Below are positions 36,751 to 44,480 of a stretch of DNA of 64,000 bases, piece after piece (position 1 is the first letter of the stretch; each line of letters starts with the position of its first letter). The DNA comes from Ga0077527 sp964433345 (GTDB taxonomy: Bacteria > Pseudomonadota > Gammaproteobacteria > Burkholderiales > SG8-41). Location of the stretch: NCBI GenBank assembly GCA_964433345.1, contig CAYSQJ010000002.1, forward strand, positions 186,001-250,000, read 5' to 3'. The notes beneath the pieces were generated by a model. The model was given only the letters and a program-made list of their open reading frames with translations. It searched no databases and was not told the DNA's origin. A program made the position numbers and the translations under genes.

Positions 36751-37563
36751 ATGGATGCGGGCACGACGCGGATCGCCGCAGTGCAAATGGCCTCGGGACC
36801 GCGGGTCGATGCCAATCTGAGGGAGGCCGCGCGCCTGATCGAGATTGCCGCCGGGGAGGGTGCGCGCCTGGTCGCACTGCCCGAGTATTTCGGCATCATG
36901 GGCATTAAGGACACGGACAAGGTGGCCGTGCGCGAGGAATACGGCAGCGGGCCGATCCAGGATTTCCTGTCCGGCACCGCGCGCAGCCTCGGCATCTGGA
37001 TCGTCGGCGGTTCGGTGCCGCTGGTGGCCTCTTCCAGGAACAAGGTGCTCAACACCAGTCTGGTCTATGACGATCAGGGCAAATGCGTGGCCCGTTACGA
37101 CAAGATCCATCTCTTCGGCTTCGAGATGGGCCAGGAGAAATACTCCGAGGAGCGCACCATCGAGCACGGCAAAAAGGTTGTCGCCTTCGATTCGCCCTTC
37201 GGCCGCATCGGCCTGTCGATCTGCTACGACCTGCGTTTTCCCGAGCTCTACCGCGCGATGGGGGAGGTCGACCTGATCCTGGTTCCGTCCGCGTTCACCG
37301 AGACCACCGGCAAGGCGCACTGGGAGACGCTGATCCGCGCGCGCGCCATCGAAAACCTCGCCTACGTGCTGGCGCCGGCGCAGGGGGGGTATCATGTCAA
37401 CGGCCGGGAAACCCATGGTGATTCGATGATCGTCGATCCCTGGGGCGTGGTTCTCGACCGTCTGCCGCGCGGTTCCGGGGTGGTTGTCGCCGGGATGAAC
37501 CGCACCCATATACAGCGTCTGCGCCAGAGTTTGCCGGCGTTACAGCACCGTACACTGCGATGA
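36751..37563 (+). CDS. Carbon-nitrogen hydrolase (Nit1-like)
   Basis: This is a nitrilase-superfamily amidase, closest to the Nit1/NitFhit group that removes deaminated glutathione. The 270-residue protein shows the Glu-Lys-Cys triad: ARLVALPEYFGIMG (Glu), VARYDKIHLFGFEMG (Lys), and GLSICYDLRFPELYRAMG (Cys), followed by LIRARAIENLAYVLAPAQGG. The ATG at 36751 with GGAG upstream gives the canonical TRIAAVQMASGP start; the longer frame adds a basic extension with no conservation. The yhdP-nitrilase-tldD order is common in betaproteobacteria. Confidence 0.93.
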   Translation: MDAGTTRIAAVQMASGPRVDANLREAARLIEIAAGEGARLVALPEYFGIMGIKDTDKVAVREEYGSGPIQDFLSGTARSLGIWIVGGSVPLVASSRNKVLNTSLVYDDQGKCVARYDKIHLFGFEMGQEKYSEERTIEHGKKVVAFDSPFGRIGLSICYDLRFPELYRAMGEVDLILVPSAFTETTGKAHWETLIRARAIENLAYVLAPAQGGYHVNGRETHGDSMIVDPWGVVLDRLPRGSGVVVAGMNRTHIQRLRQSLPALQHRTLR

Positions 37564-37611
37564 TTTTTTAAGTTATTGATTTTATTGATTTTTTTAGGAG
37601 TTTTCCCCTAG

Positions 37612-39054
37612 ATGCAAGCTGCCAACAGTTTCGAAACCGCCAGTGCCCTGCTGCTGGCGCCGCATGCGCTGGACGAGGGGCGGCTACAGGCAGTGTTTGG
37701 CCAGATGCTGGCGCATCGGGTCGACTACGCCGATCTCTATTTCCAGTATTCGCGCAGCGAGTCCTGGAGTCTTGAGGAGGGCATCGTCAAGTCCGGCAGT
37801 TTCAACATTGACCAGGGCGTTGGTGTGCGTGCCGTCAGCGGCGACCGTACGGCTTTCGCTTATTCCGATGACATCAGTTTCGATGCCCTGCAATCGGCGG
37901 CGCAGGCGACGCGGGCGATTGCCCGCCAGGGCGGCGATGGCAGTACCCGGGTTGCTCGGCGCGGAGAAGCGCTCGCGCTTTATGCGCCGCAAGACCCTCT
38001 GGCAAGCCTTGATGCGCCGGAGAAGGTGGCCCTGCTCGAACGCCTGGAACGCATCGCCCGCGGGCTCGATCCGCGGGTGACCCAGGTCATGGCCTCGCTC
38101 GCCGGTGAGTACGAGGTGGTGATGGTTGCGCGCAGCGACGGCATGCAGGCCGCCGATGTGCGGCCGCTGGTGCGGCTGTCGCTGCAGGTGATCGTCGAGG
38201 CCAACGGCCGCCGCGAACAGGGCAGTGCCGGCGGTGGCGGCCGCTTCGATTACGGCTATTTCACCGATGACGTTCTGCGCGATTATGCGCAGAAGGCGGT
38301 GCAGCAGGCCCTGGTCAACCTCGATGCGCGGCCGGCGCCCGCGGGCATGATGACCGTGGTGCTGGGGCCGGGCTGGCCCGGCGTGCTGCTGCACGAGGCG
38401 GTCGGCCACGGGCTGGAGGGCGATTTCAACCGCAAGGGTACTTCGGCGTTCAGCGGCCGCATCGGCGAACGCGTCGCAGCGCCCGGCGTCACTGTCGTCG
38501 ATGATGGCACGCTGAGCCGGCGGCGCGGCTCGCTGAATGTCGACGATGAAGGCAATCCGACACGGCAAAACGTGCTGATCGAGGATGGCGTACTGCGAGG
38601 TTACCTGCAGGATGCAATGAATGCCCGCCTGACGGGCGTCGCGCCGACCGGCAACGGCAGGCGCGAGTCCTATGCCCATGTGCCGATGCCGCGTATGACC
38701 AACACCTACATGCTGAACGGCGATCGCGATCCGCAGGAAATCATCGCGTCGGTGGATCGCGGGCTCTACGCGGTCAATTTCGGTGGCGGACAAGTCGACA
38801 TCACCAGCGGCAAGTTCGTGTTCTCGGCTTCGGAGGCCTGGATCATCGAGAACGGCAAGCTGGCCTACCCGGTCAAGGGTGCGACACTGATCGGCAACGG
38901 CCCGGACGCGCTGACGCGGGTGAGCATGATCGGCAACGACATGCGCCTCGATTCCGGGGTCGGAACCTGCGGCAAGGAAGGCCAGAGCGTGCCGGTGGGA
39001 GTCGGCCAGCCAACCCTGCGCATCGACGGCCTGACCGTCGGCGGCACCGTTTAG
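37612..39054 (+). CDS. tldD: Metalloprotease TldD
   Basis: TldD pairs with TldE/PmbA to form a zinc protease that degrades unfolded peptides and matures some modified peptides. The 480-residue protein has the metal motif HEAVGHGLEGDFNRKGTSAF (HExxxH) near residue 260. WSLEEGIVKSGSFNIDQGVG is near the N-terminus, with the GRRESYAHVPMPRMTNTYML segment and GVGTCGKEGQSVPVGVGQPT at the end. No pmbA is in the window. AT-rich sequence and an AGGAG lie upstream. Confidence 0.97.
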   Translation: MQAANSFETASALLLAPHALDEGRLQAVFGQMLAHRVDYADLYFQYSRSESWSLEEGIVKSGSFNIDQGVGVRAVSGDRTAFAYSDDISFDALQSAAQATRAIARQGGDGSTRVARRGEALALYAPQDPLASLDAPEKVALLERLERIARGLDPRVTQVMASLAGEYEVVMVARSDGMQAADVRPLVRLSLQVIVEANGRREQGSAGGGGRFDYGYFTDDVLRDYAQKAVQQALVNLDARPAPAGMMTVVLGPGWPGVLLHEAVGHGLEGDFNRKGTSAFSGRIGERVAAPGVTVVDDGTLSRRRGSLNVDDEGNPTRQNVLIEDGVLRGYLQDAMNARLTGVAPTGNGRRESYAHVPMPRMTNTYMLNGDRDPQEIIASVDRGLYAVNFGGGQVDITSGKFVFSASEAWIIENGKLAYPVKGATLIGNGPDALTRVSMIGNDMRLDSGVGTCGKEGQSVPVGVGQPTLRIDGLTVGGTV

Positions 39055-39072
39055 GGGCTGTCGAGAATCGTT

Positions 39073-39078
39073 TATAAT
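39073..39078 (+). promoter_or_regulatory. -10 hexamer of the aroG promoter
   Basis: A perfect TATAAT sits 31 bases before the aroG ATG in the only gap between tldD and aroG. The -35 region (TTTAGG at 17 bases) is poor and overlaps the tldD stop. Confidence 0.5.
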
Positions 39079-39109
39079 GCTTTGAATTTAATGGAAAGTT
39101 GAGATTTTC

Positions 39110-40180
39110 ATGCTTCACCGCACCGACGACCTCAGAATCAAGGAAATCAAGGAACTGACGCCCCCGACACACCTGTTGCGGGAGTTGCCGCCCAGCGAGA
39201 AGGCGGCGAATACCACGTACGAGGCGCGTCAGGACATCCATCGCATACTCCATGGCGCCGACGACCGCCTGCTGGTGATCATGGGGCCCTGCTCCGTGCA
39301 TGACGTGAAGGCAGCCAAGGAATACGCCGGAAAACTGCTCGAAGCGAAGAAAAAGCTGGCCGCCGACCTGCTGGTGGTGATGCGCGTCTATTTCGAGAAG
39401 CCGCGTACCACGGTCGGCTGGAAGGGACTGATCAACGATCCCAACCTCGATGGCAGCTTCCGCATCAACGAAGGCCTGCGCATTGCCCGCGAACTGCTGC
39501 TGGAACTGAATGAAAGCGGCATGCCGGTCGGTTGCGAGTTCCTCGACATGATAACGCCGCAGTACATCGCCGACCTGGTGTCCTGGGGCGCGATCGGCGC
39601 GCGCACTACGGAGTCGCAGATTCACCGCGAACTGGCGTCGGGGCTGTCCTGCCCGGTGGGATTCAAGAACGGCACCGACGGCAACATCAAGATCGCGATC
39701 GACGCGATCCGCGCGGCCCAGGCACCGCATCATTTCCTGTCGGTGACCAAGGGCGGGCACTCCGCGATCGTGTCGACCACCGGCAACGAGGATTGCCACG
39801 TGATCCTGCGCGGCGGCAAGGCGCCGAATTATGATGCCGCGAGCGTCGATGCCGCGGGTCGTGGACTCGCGGAAGCGGGCATTCCGGCACGCATCATGAT
39901 CGATTTCAGCCACAGCAACAGCAGCAAGAAGCCGGAGAAACAGGTCGATGTCGGGCAGGATGTCGCGCGGCAGATTGCCGCGGGAGACGACCGCATTTTC
40001 GGCGTGATGGTGGAAAGCCACCTGAAGGCCGGGCGCCAGGACCTGGTGCCGGGGAAGCCGCTGACCTATGGCGTCAGCATCACCGACGGTTGCATCGGCT
40101 GGGAAGAGAGCCGGACGCTGCTCGAAACGCTGGCCGACGGCGTGCGCAAGCGCCGCCTTAAGGCAGTCGCGGCGGACTAG
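39110..40180 (+). CDS. aroG: 3-deoxy-7-phosphoheptulonate synthase (type I DAHP synthase)
   Basis: AroG condenses phosphoenolpyruvate and erythrose 4-phosphate, the first shikimate step. The 356-residue protein is very close to the enteric AroG type: TDDLRIKEIKELTPPTHLLR, LLVIMGPCSVHDVKAAKEYA, VMRVYFEKPRTTVGWKGLIN, SWGAIGARTTESQIHRELAS, and FLSVTKGGHSAIVSTTGNED. The N-terminal extension that carries the aromatic amino acid regulatory site is present, but which amino acid inhibits cannot be told from this reading. It has its own -10 upstream. Confidence 0.97.
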   Translation: MLHRTDDLRIKEIKELTPPTHLLRELPPSEKAANTTYEARQDIHRILHGADDRLLVIMGPCSVHDVKAAKEYAGKLLEAKKKLAADLLVVMRVYFEKPRTTVGWKGLINDPNLDGSFRINEGLRIARELLLELNESGMPVGCEFLDMITPQYIADLVSWGAIGARTTESQIHRELASGLSCPVGFKNGTDGNIKIAIDAIRAAQAPHHFLSVTKGGHSAIVSTTGNEDCHVILRGGKAPNYDAASVDAAGRGLAEAGIPARIMIDFSHSNSSKKPEKQVDVGQDVARQIAAGDDRIFGVMVESHLKAGRQDLVPGKPLTYGVSITDGCIGWEESRTLLETLADGVRKRRLKAVAAD

Positions 40181-40233
40181 CCGTGATGTCCGGGACATAA
40201 ACCACAGGCAGCTTGACCAGAGCTGAAGCCAAC

Positions 40234-40779
40234 ATGGCCCAAGATGATCCCGGAACACTGGCCGACCAGGGCAATCTCGCCAAGCTGGAGAAGGTCGGGG
40301 GAGGCTCGGCCATTGCCGACGAGATCTTCGGGCTCGTCGGCAAATCGCAGTTCTTCGCCGAGTTCTCCAAGGACGACATTTCCATACTCGCCGGCTACAT
40401 GGAGGTCTATCGTGCCCAGCCCGGGGAGATCCTGATCCGTGAAGGCGACGAGGGCGATTTCATGGTGCTGATTGTCGATGGCGAGGTCGACATTCTGAAA
40501 AGAAGCCATCGCGCCGAGCAGCAGCACATGACCAGCGCCGGTCCCGGCATGACTCTCGGAGAGATGTCGATGATCGACGGCGAGCCGCGGTTTGCGACCT
40601 GCATGGCTTCGCAGCCCACGACCTTTGCCGTGCTGACACGCGACAACATGGCAAAAATCATTCTCGACCATCCGGGGCTCGGCTCGAAAATACTGGTGAA
40701 AATGGTCACCATGCTGTCCCTGCGGCTGCGCCAGACCAGTGCCCGCCTGCTGCGGGTGATGGAAGAGGCGCGACAGTAG
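40234..40779 (+). CDS. Cyclic-nucleotide-binding domain protein
   Basis: The 181-residue protein consists of one cNMP-binding beta-barrel: FAEFSKDDISILAGYMEVYR, AQPGEILIREGDEGDFMVLI, VDGEVDIL, and the phosphate-binding cassette region LGEMSMIDGEPRFATCMASQ. A helical C-terminus follows. There is no helix-turn-helix, so it is not a CRP-like regulator. The PBC arginine is present in EPRFA, compatible with ligand binding. The ATG at 40234 is preferred to the upstream TTG. It follows aroG by about 50 bases. Confidence 0.88.
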   Translation: MAQDDPGTLADQGNLAKLEKVGGGSAIADEIFGLVGKSQFFAEFSKDDISILAGYMEVYRAQPGEILIREGDEGDFMVLIVDGEVDILKRSHRAEQQHMTSAGPGMTLGEMSMIDGEPRFATCMASQPTTFAVLTRDNMAKIILDHPGLGSKILVKMVTMLSLRLRQTSARLLRVMEEARQ

Positions 40780-40841
40780 AAACCGCGAAGCGAAAGACGG
40801 GCGCCGTCTGCGCCCCGGGCCGGCAATGGCTGGCAGCGTGC

Positions 40842-41699
40842 GTGCTGGTCCTCGCGGGTCTGGCTGCGCCGGCGCGCAGCGAACCGCTTGCCGTGAAGGA
40901 TGACCGTGGCGTGATCATCCGCCTGCAGAAACCGGCGCAGCGCATCGTCACCCTGACTCCGCACCTCACGGAGCTTGTTTTTGCAGCCGGTGCCGGCAAG
41001 CGTCTGGCCGGTGTGGCGCGGTTCAGCAACCATCCTCCTGAAGCGAAGGCTTTGCCTGTGGTGGGCGATGCGCTGTATGTCGATGTCGAGCGCCTGCTGG
41101 CGCTGAAAGCGGACCTGGTCCTGGCCTGGCGCAGCGGTACGCCACCGGAGACAGTGGCAAGGATCGAGCGTGCGGGGCTGCCGGTATTCGTGTCGGATGC
41201 CAGGCGCTTGCATGAGGTCGGACGCGGTATCCGTGCCGTGGCCGTACTTGCAGGTACGCTGGATGCCGGTGAGCGCGCCGGTGCGGCATTTGACCGCGGC
41301 CTGGATGAGTTGCGCGCGGCGCGGCGCGAGGTGAAGCCGCTGAGAGTGTTTTACGAAATCTGGCCTTCACCGCTGATGACAGTCAGCAGCGGACACGTGA
41401 TCAGCGAAATCATCACCGTCTGTGGAGGGATCAATGTGTTCGGCGGGCTGCGGCCGCTGACGCCGGAGGTTTCCCTGGAGGCCCTGCTTGCCGCACGCCC
41501 GGAAGTGGTGCTCGGCGGAAGTTCCGCGGAAACGCCTTCGGCCCATGCGGCGCGCTGGGCGGCGCGCCCGCCGCCGCTTTCGGCGCTGCCGGTGCATTAC
41601 ATCGAACCTGACCTGATCCAGCGGCCGACACCGCGCCTGCTCGATGGTGCGCGGCAAGTCTGCGCGCATCTCGACTCGGTGCGCGCAGCACGGCCCTGA
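40842..41699 (+). CDS. BtuF-like periplasmic substrate-binding protein
   Basis: The 285-residue protein is a helical-backbone (cluster A-II/BtuF) binding protein: QRIVTLTPHLTELVFAAGAG, GVARFSNHPPEAKALPVVGD, VDVERLLALKADLVLAWRSG, and EIITVCGGINVFGGLRPLTP. Cobalamin is the likely ligand given the neighbouring adenosyltransferase, but iron-siderophore proteins share the fold. The only standard start is the GTG at 40842, which leaves a signal peptide without a basic n-region. Reading further upstream in frame gives ETAKRKTGAV then a normal hydrophobic leader, with no ATG, GTG or TTG. The true start may therefore be non-canonical or mutated. Confidence 0.83.
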   Translation: MLVLAGLAAPARSEPLAVKDDRGVIIRLQKPAQRIVTLTPHLTELVFAAGAGKRLAGVARFSNHPPEAKALPVVGDALYVDVERLLALKADLVLAWRSGTPPETVARIERAGLPVFVSDARRLHEVGRGIRAVAVLAGTLDAGERAGAAFDRGLDELRAARREVKPLRVFYEIWPSPLMTVSSGHVISEIITVCGGINVFGGLRPLTPEVSLEALLAARPEVVLGGSSAETPSAHAARWAARPPPLSALPVHYIEPDLIQRPTPRLLDGARQVCAHLDSVRAARP

Positions 41700-41711
41700 G
41701 CGGCATGCGGC

Positions 41712-42266
41712 TCAGCCGCGGTTGCGGCCCTGCTGCCACAGCACGTCGCCCTTTCCCCCGGTGTGGTTGCAGACGCGCGCCAGCACGAACAGCAGGTCGG
41801 ACAGGCGGTTGAGATATTGCAGCGGCAGGGGCGGCAGGTTTTCCTCGCCACCCAGCGTCGCCAGCGTGCGTTCGGCGCGCCGGCACACGGTGCGTGCGAC
41901 ATGCGCCAGTGCCGCGGCCCGGGTGCCGCCGGGCAGGACGAATTCGCGCAAGGGAGACAGGTTGCCGTTGAAGTGCTCGATGAGTTTTTCCAGCCGCACG
42001 ATCTGTGCCTCGCTGACCAAAGAGTGTCCGGGCAGGCTGAGTTCGCCGCCGAGGTCGAAGAGGTCGTGCTGGATGTCTGTCAATGTGCCGTTGACTTCCT
42101 GCGGCAGTTGCTCGCACAGCAGGACGCCGATCGCGCTGTTCAGTTCATCGACATCGCCCATTGCCGCCACTCGGCTGTGGTTCTTGCCTATGCGTTCACC
42201 GGATGACAGGCCGGTGGTGCCGTCATCTCCGGTACGGGTAACGATTTTCGAAAGACGGTTTGCCAT
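41712..42266 (-). CDS. Cob(I)alamin adenosyltransferase, PduO type
   Basis: This enzyme transfers the adenosyl group of ATP to reduced cobalamin. The 184-residue, four-helix-bundle protein has the N-terminal ATP loop KIVTRTGDDGTTGLSSGERI, then SRVAAMGDVDELNSAIGVLL and the active-site helix ARTVCRRAERTLATLGGEEN, ending YLNRLSDLLFVLARVCNH. The ATG at 42266 has AGGCGA upstream; another ATG at 42281 would add five residues. It is tail-to-tail with the BtuF-like gene. Confidence 0.95.
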   Translation of the reverse strand: MANRLSKIVTRTGDDGTTGLSSGERIGKNHSRVAAMGDVDELNSAIGVLLCEQLPQEVNGTLTDIQHDLFDLGGELSLPGHSLVSEAQIVRLEKLIEHFNGNLSPLREFVLPGGTRAAALAHVARTVCRRAERTLATLGGEENLPPLPLQYLNRLSDLLFVLARVCNHTGGKGDVLWQQGRNRG

Positions 42267-42335
42267 GATGATCGCCTGCACTGCGGTGGGCGCCCATTAT
42301 AGGCGCAGCGCCCTGCTTGCAGCCGCACCGGCCGG

Positions 42336-44480
42336 CTATTTGCCGGATTCAGGCGCGGCGGTGTCCGGGGCGGGTGCACGTAACGGAAAAAATTTCAGGT
42401 CAAAGGCAGGATCGTTCAGCCACTGCGAGATCGCCTCCAGCGCCATGTCCTCGGTGCGGAAAAAATGCTGGGCGCCGATGTCTGCGTAGAGTCCTGTTTT
42501 TTCCATGATGCCCAGCACCTGCCGCTTCAGGCCGCTGAACACCATCGTGACGCCATTTTCCTGCAGCCGCCGGGCGAGATGCCGGATCATTTCCTCGCCG
42601 GAAGCATCGAGTTCGTTGATGGCATCCCCGACGATCAGGATGTAACGCGCCTGCGGATGCTTCGCGGCCTGGTCGAGAATGACATCCTCGAAATAGGGCA
42701 CGTTGGCGAAGAACAGCGAGCCGTCAAATCGAATGGCAATCAGGCGTTCACTGGTGGGCAGTTCGAACAGCTGGGCATCGCGCAAGGTGCCGTCAGGGTG
42801 GCGGCCGAGCACGGCGACCCGCGGGCGCATGGTGCGGTAGAGATAGAGCACGATTGCCAGCGCTGCGCCGATCAGGATGCCGCTATCAAGGTGGGGGGCG
42901 AAGCTGAGGGTGGCGAGGAAGGTCACCACGGCGGCGATGCCGTCATGCCGGTGGGCCTTCCACGCATGCAGCAGCGCCGGAAAGTTCACGAGGTTGAACA
43001 CGGCCAGCATGATGATCGCCGCCAGTGCCGCCTGCGGCAGGTGATAGAGCAACGGCGTGAACAGCAGCAGCGTTGCCAGCACGATGGCGCCGGCGACCAC
43101 CGATGACAGGCCGCTGGCCGCACCAGCTGCGAGATTGACCGCGGACCGCGAGAAGGATCCGCTGACCGGGAAAGCCTGGAACAGGCTGCCAACGATGTTC
43201 GAGAGTCCCTGACCGACCAGTTCCTGGTTGGGGTTGATGCGCTGCTTCGTGCGCGTGGCCATGGACTTGGCGATGGATATCGCTTCCATGAAGCCTACCA
43301 GTGCGATGATCAGTGCGGTAGGCAGCAGCTTGATCAGGGTGTCCCAGTCGAATCGTGGCAAGGCGGGGCTGGGGATGCCGGCGGGTATGCTGCCGACCAC
43401 TTCACCGCCGCCCCTGACCCGGATGCGGCTGCCATCTAGGGAGGTAATGATCCAGCGCCGGTCATCGGCAACGGCACCCGGCGCGGCGGTCCCGGCCAGG
43501 TGATAGGCGACTTTGCCTGAATCATCCGTGACACTGCTGAAGCGCAGGCGCCGCAGCTCGGCAAAACGCACACGCTGCTCGGCCTCGACTGCGCGCAGCT
43601 CGAGCTTCAGGAACTCGAGGTCGGCATTGAGCATGATCAGACGCGGATGGTCGTCGCCGTTGCTGACGACCAGATCATCGATTTCGCCGATCTTCACGGC
43701 TGTCTCCTGGCGCAGTACCGCGCTTCGCGCGGACAGGGCGATCATCGAGTCGATCACATTGCGTACCTGGGGATCCCGGAAGTCCGCGGGGCCGGCGTCG
43801 GCGTTGCGCTCGAAACCGATTGCCCAGCTCAGCGCGGTGGTGAGGGCAACCGCGATCAGGACACCGGGCCATTTCGGACGGTAGCGCCGCACCAGCAGCA
43901 TCACCGCCAGCGCGAGCAGACCCATGGCCAGCGTGGGCAGATGGGTATCTCCGATGCGCAGCAGCACATCCCATACATCGGCAAGAAAGCGGTCGGAGCG
44001 CGCGCTGTGCACGCCCAGCAGCTTGTTGAACTGGGACAAGGCAATGATTATCGCTGCGGCATTGGTGAAGCCGACAATCACCGGGTGCGACAGGAAATTG
44101 ACTATTGCACCGAGCCGGAACAGTCCCATGGCCAGTTCCATGACCCCCACCATCAGCGCGAGCAGGATGGCCAGGGCGATGAACTGCTCGGTGCCAGGTG
44201 CCGCGAACTGGGCGAGTGCCGAGCCGGTGAGCAGGGAAACCATTGCCACCGGGCCGGTGGCGAGCTGGTGTGAGGAACCCCACATCGCGCCGATGATCAC
44301 CGGCAGGAAGGCGGCATACAGACCGTAGTAGGCAGGCAGGCCGGCGAGCTGGGCGTAGGCCATGGATTGCGGGATCAGTACCATGGCCACCGTCGCGCCG
44401 GCGATCAGATCCGCGCGCAGGGATCCGCGGGACAGCGGCCACCAGCGCAGGAAGGGAAATGCCCGATGGAGCAATTTCAT
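42336..44480 (-). CDS. SulP permease with STAS domain and large insertion
   Basis: The 714-residue SulP/SLC26-type anion transporter has the family start (LRADLIAGATVAMVLIPQSM near residue 21, then AYAQLAGLPAYYGLYAAFLP). Transmembrane blocks follow, with GQGLSNIVGSLFQAFPVSGS and FSRSAVNLAAGAASGLSSVV, and a C-terminal STAS domain from about residue 560 (RLIAIRFDGSLFFANVPYFE). Between a helix ending near residue 223 and VVGSIPAGIPSPALP near residue 361 lies an extra 135 or so hydrophilic residues. This insertion includes a charged helix at about 281-312. The start at 44480 overlaps the upstream SulP stop in ATGA. Sulfate, bicarbonate or another anion could be the substrate. Confidence 0.92.
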   Translation of the reverse strand: MKLLHRAFPFLRWWPLSRGSLRADLIAGATVAMVLIPQSMAYAQLAGLPAYYGLYAAFLPVIIGAMWGSSHQLATGPVAMVSLLTGSALAQFAAPGTEQFIALAILLALMVGVMELAMGLFRLGAIVNFLSHPVIVGFTNAAAIIIALSQFNKLLGVHSARSDRFLADVWDVLLRIGDTHLPTLAMGLLALAVMLLVRRYRPKWPGVLIAVALTTALSWAIGFERNADAGPADFRDPQVRNVIDSMIALSARSAVLRQETAVKIGEIDDLVVSNGDDHPRLIMLNADLEFLKLELRAVEAEQRVRFAELRRLRFSSVTDDSGKVAYHLAGTAAPGAVADDRRWIITSLDGSRIRVRGGGEVVGSIPAGIPSPALPRFDWDTLIKLLPTALIIALVGFMEAISIAKSMATRTKQRINPNQELVGQGLSNIVGSLFQAFPVSGSFSRSAVNLAAGAASGLSSVVAGAIVLATLLLFTPLLYHLPQAALAAIIMLAVFNLVNFPALLHAWKAHRHDGIAAVVTFLATLSFAPHLDSGILIGAALAIVLYLYRTMRPRVAVLGRHPDGTLRDAQLFELPTSERLIAIRFDGSLFFANVPYFEDVILDQAAKHPQARYILIVGDAINELDASGEEMIRHLARRLQENGVTMVFSGLKRQVLGIMEKTGLYADIGAQHFFRTEDMALEAISQWLNDPAFDLKFFPLRAPAPDTAAPESGK

